From CAIKZZ01 sp035604595 (GTDB lineage: Bacteria; Pseudomonadota; Gammaproteobacteria; Steroidobacterales; Steroidobacteraceae): 64,000 bases of DNA. The stretch is taken from NCBI GenBank assembly GCA_035604595.1, contig DATNIE010000017.1, positions 143,628 through 207,627 on the forward strand, in the 5' to 3' direction. How positions within the stretch are numbered: the first letter of the stretch is position 1; each line of letters starts with the position of its first letter. Of the stretch, positions 63,579-64,000 are shown piece by piece. The position numbers and the translations under genes are program-made. Below the pieces are notes generated by a model that did no database searches, was not told the origin of the DNA, and saw only the letters and a program-made list of their open reading frames with translations.

Positions 63579-63966
63579 GGTTTTCTGAGATTGTGTCCAC
63601 CCAGGCGAACGCGCCGACCCCGACCGAGACACTCCGCTGACCTTGCCTGCCCTGAAATTCCCTCTTTGCAAGCCAATCGTCGACTGCATCAATCAGGTAT
63701 TGTCCTTGCTGCTCCACGAAGCGGAGAAACACGGGCAGATCTTCTGCTCGAATACTCACATCAGAGACCTGCCGCTCATAGCGCGGCGGAGTCCCGCCGG
63801 AAAAGTTGTGGGCCATCGTCCCGGTCATGCGCGAAATTGCGATTGCCGCATACGCAAGCGCTAACGCATTAGTGGTTCCAATGACGGCGGACCTTTTCGA
63901 TGGCGCGAAGCCTCCTGGCCGTGAATCAACGAACTCTAGGTCTATCATGTCGGACGAAAGCTCCAT
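63532..63966 (-). CDS. Unrecognised protein, possibly cut by the window edge
   Basis: The 144-residue product from ATG 63966 has a weakly hydrophobic stretch (TTNALALAYAAIAI), then SRMTGTMAHNFSGG, a region DVSIRAEDLPVFLRFVEQQGQYLIDAVDDWLAKRE and VSVGVGAFAWVD. The composition and codon use look like a real gene. I do not recognise the family. The frame stays open to the right edge of the window, so the start may lie beyond it. It converges with ligA, overlapping its last 47 bases. The region is noticeably less GC-rich than ligA's 5' half. Confidence 0.6.
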   Translation of the reverse strand: MELSSDMIDLEFVDSRPGGFAPSKRSAVIGTTNALALAYAAIAISRMTGTMAHNFSGGTPPRYERQVSDVSIRAEDLPVFLRFVEQQGQYLIDAVDDWLAKREFQGRQGQRSVSVGVGAFAWVDTISENLTSLRGAASGARSPK

Positions 63967-64000
63967 CGCGGCGCGGCGCTGCCGCGCTACTCGTCGTGAA

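Overview
The window is very GC-rich chromosomal DNA from a gammaproteobacterium. The gene orders truA-accD-folC-SPOR-cvpA-purF, tig-clpP-clpX-lon...ppiD...fabI, gloB/mltD...yafS-rnhA...dnaQ, rpsO-pnp, dksA-gluQ and smc-zipA-ligA are those of pseudomonads and their relatives. miaE, phaR, a Cys-poor DksA and the shape of the minor-pilin operons suggest a high-GC lineage near the Xanthomonadales/Nevskiales. No species can be named from sequence alone. Coding density is high, with many ATGA/GTGA stop-start overlaps. No phage, insertion sequence or CRISPR array was seen.

Layout. 1-9 kb: truA, accD, folC, SPOR protein, cvpA, purF, then glycerate kinase, a receiver-Ser/Thr kinase fusion and miaE. 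9.1-14.4 kb: lpxH and a secreted cyclophilin (minus), gltX-cysS (plus), folD (minus), the E. coli lpxH-ppiB-cysS-folD neighbourhood. 14.5-15.1 kb: four tRNAs (Pro, Arg, His, Lys) behind a strong sigma70-type promoter. 15.2-26.9 kb: two divergent type IV minor-pilin operons. Operon A (minus) is fimT-pilV-pilW-pilX-pilY1-pilE. Operon B (plus) is a frameshifted DUF4337-like gene followed by pilV-pilW-pilX-pilY1. A TGTGA-N6-TCACA site lies between them.

27-35.6 kb: tRNA-Leu, tig, clpP, clpX, lon (with a sigma32-type promoter), tRNA-Val, tRNA-Asp, a perfect intrinsic terminator and ppiD. 36-51.3 kb: gloB, mltD, fabI, yafS-like, rnhA, pgi and dnaQ, interrupted by envelope-polysaccharide genes (wecA-like, wzi-like, tviB-like dehydrogenase, UDP-glucuronate epimerase) and a REC-GAF-PAS-HD-GYP regulator. 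51.4-63.6 kb: rpsO-pnp, phaR, gluQ-dksA, queF, smc-zipA-ligA. An unrecognised ORF runs toward the right edge.

The most interesting region is the pilus locus. The long PilY1 of operon A carries an N-terminal L-type-lectin-like domain where P. aeruginosa PilY1 has a von Willebrand A domain, and keeps a canonical calcium loop. The short PilY1 of operon B has no N-terminal adhesive domain and has lost key calcium ligands. This suggests two alternative pilus-tip assemblies, one adhesive and calcium-responsive and one not, built from one divergent and possibly cAMP-controlled locus. A 98-bp tandem duplication at the pilX-pilY1 junction of operon A records local rearrangement.
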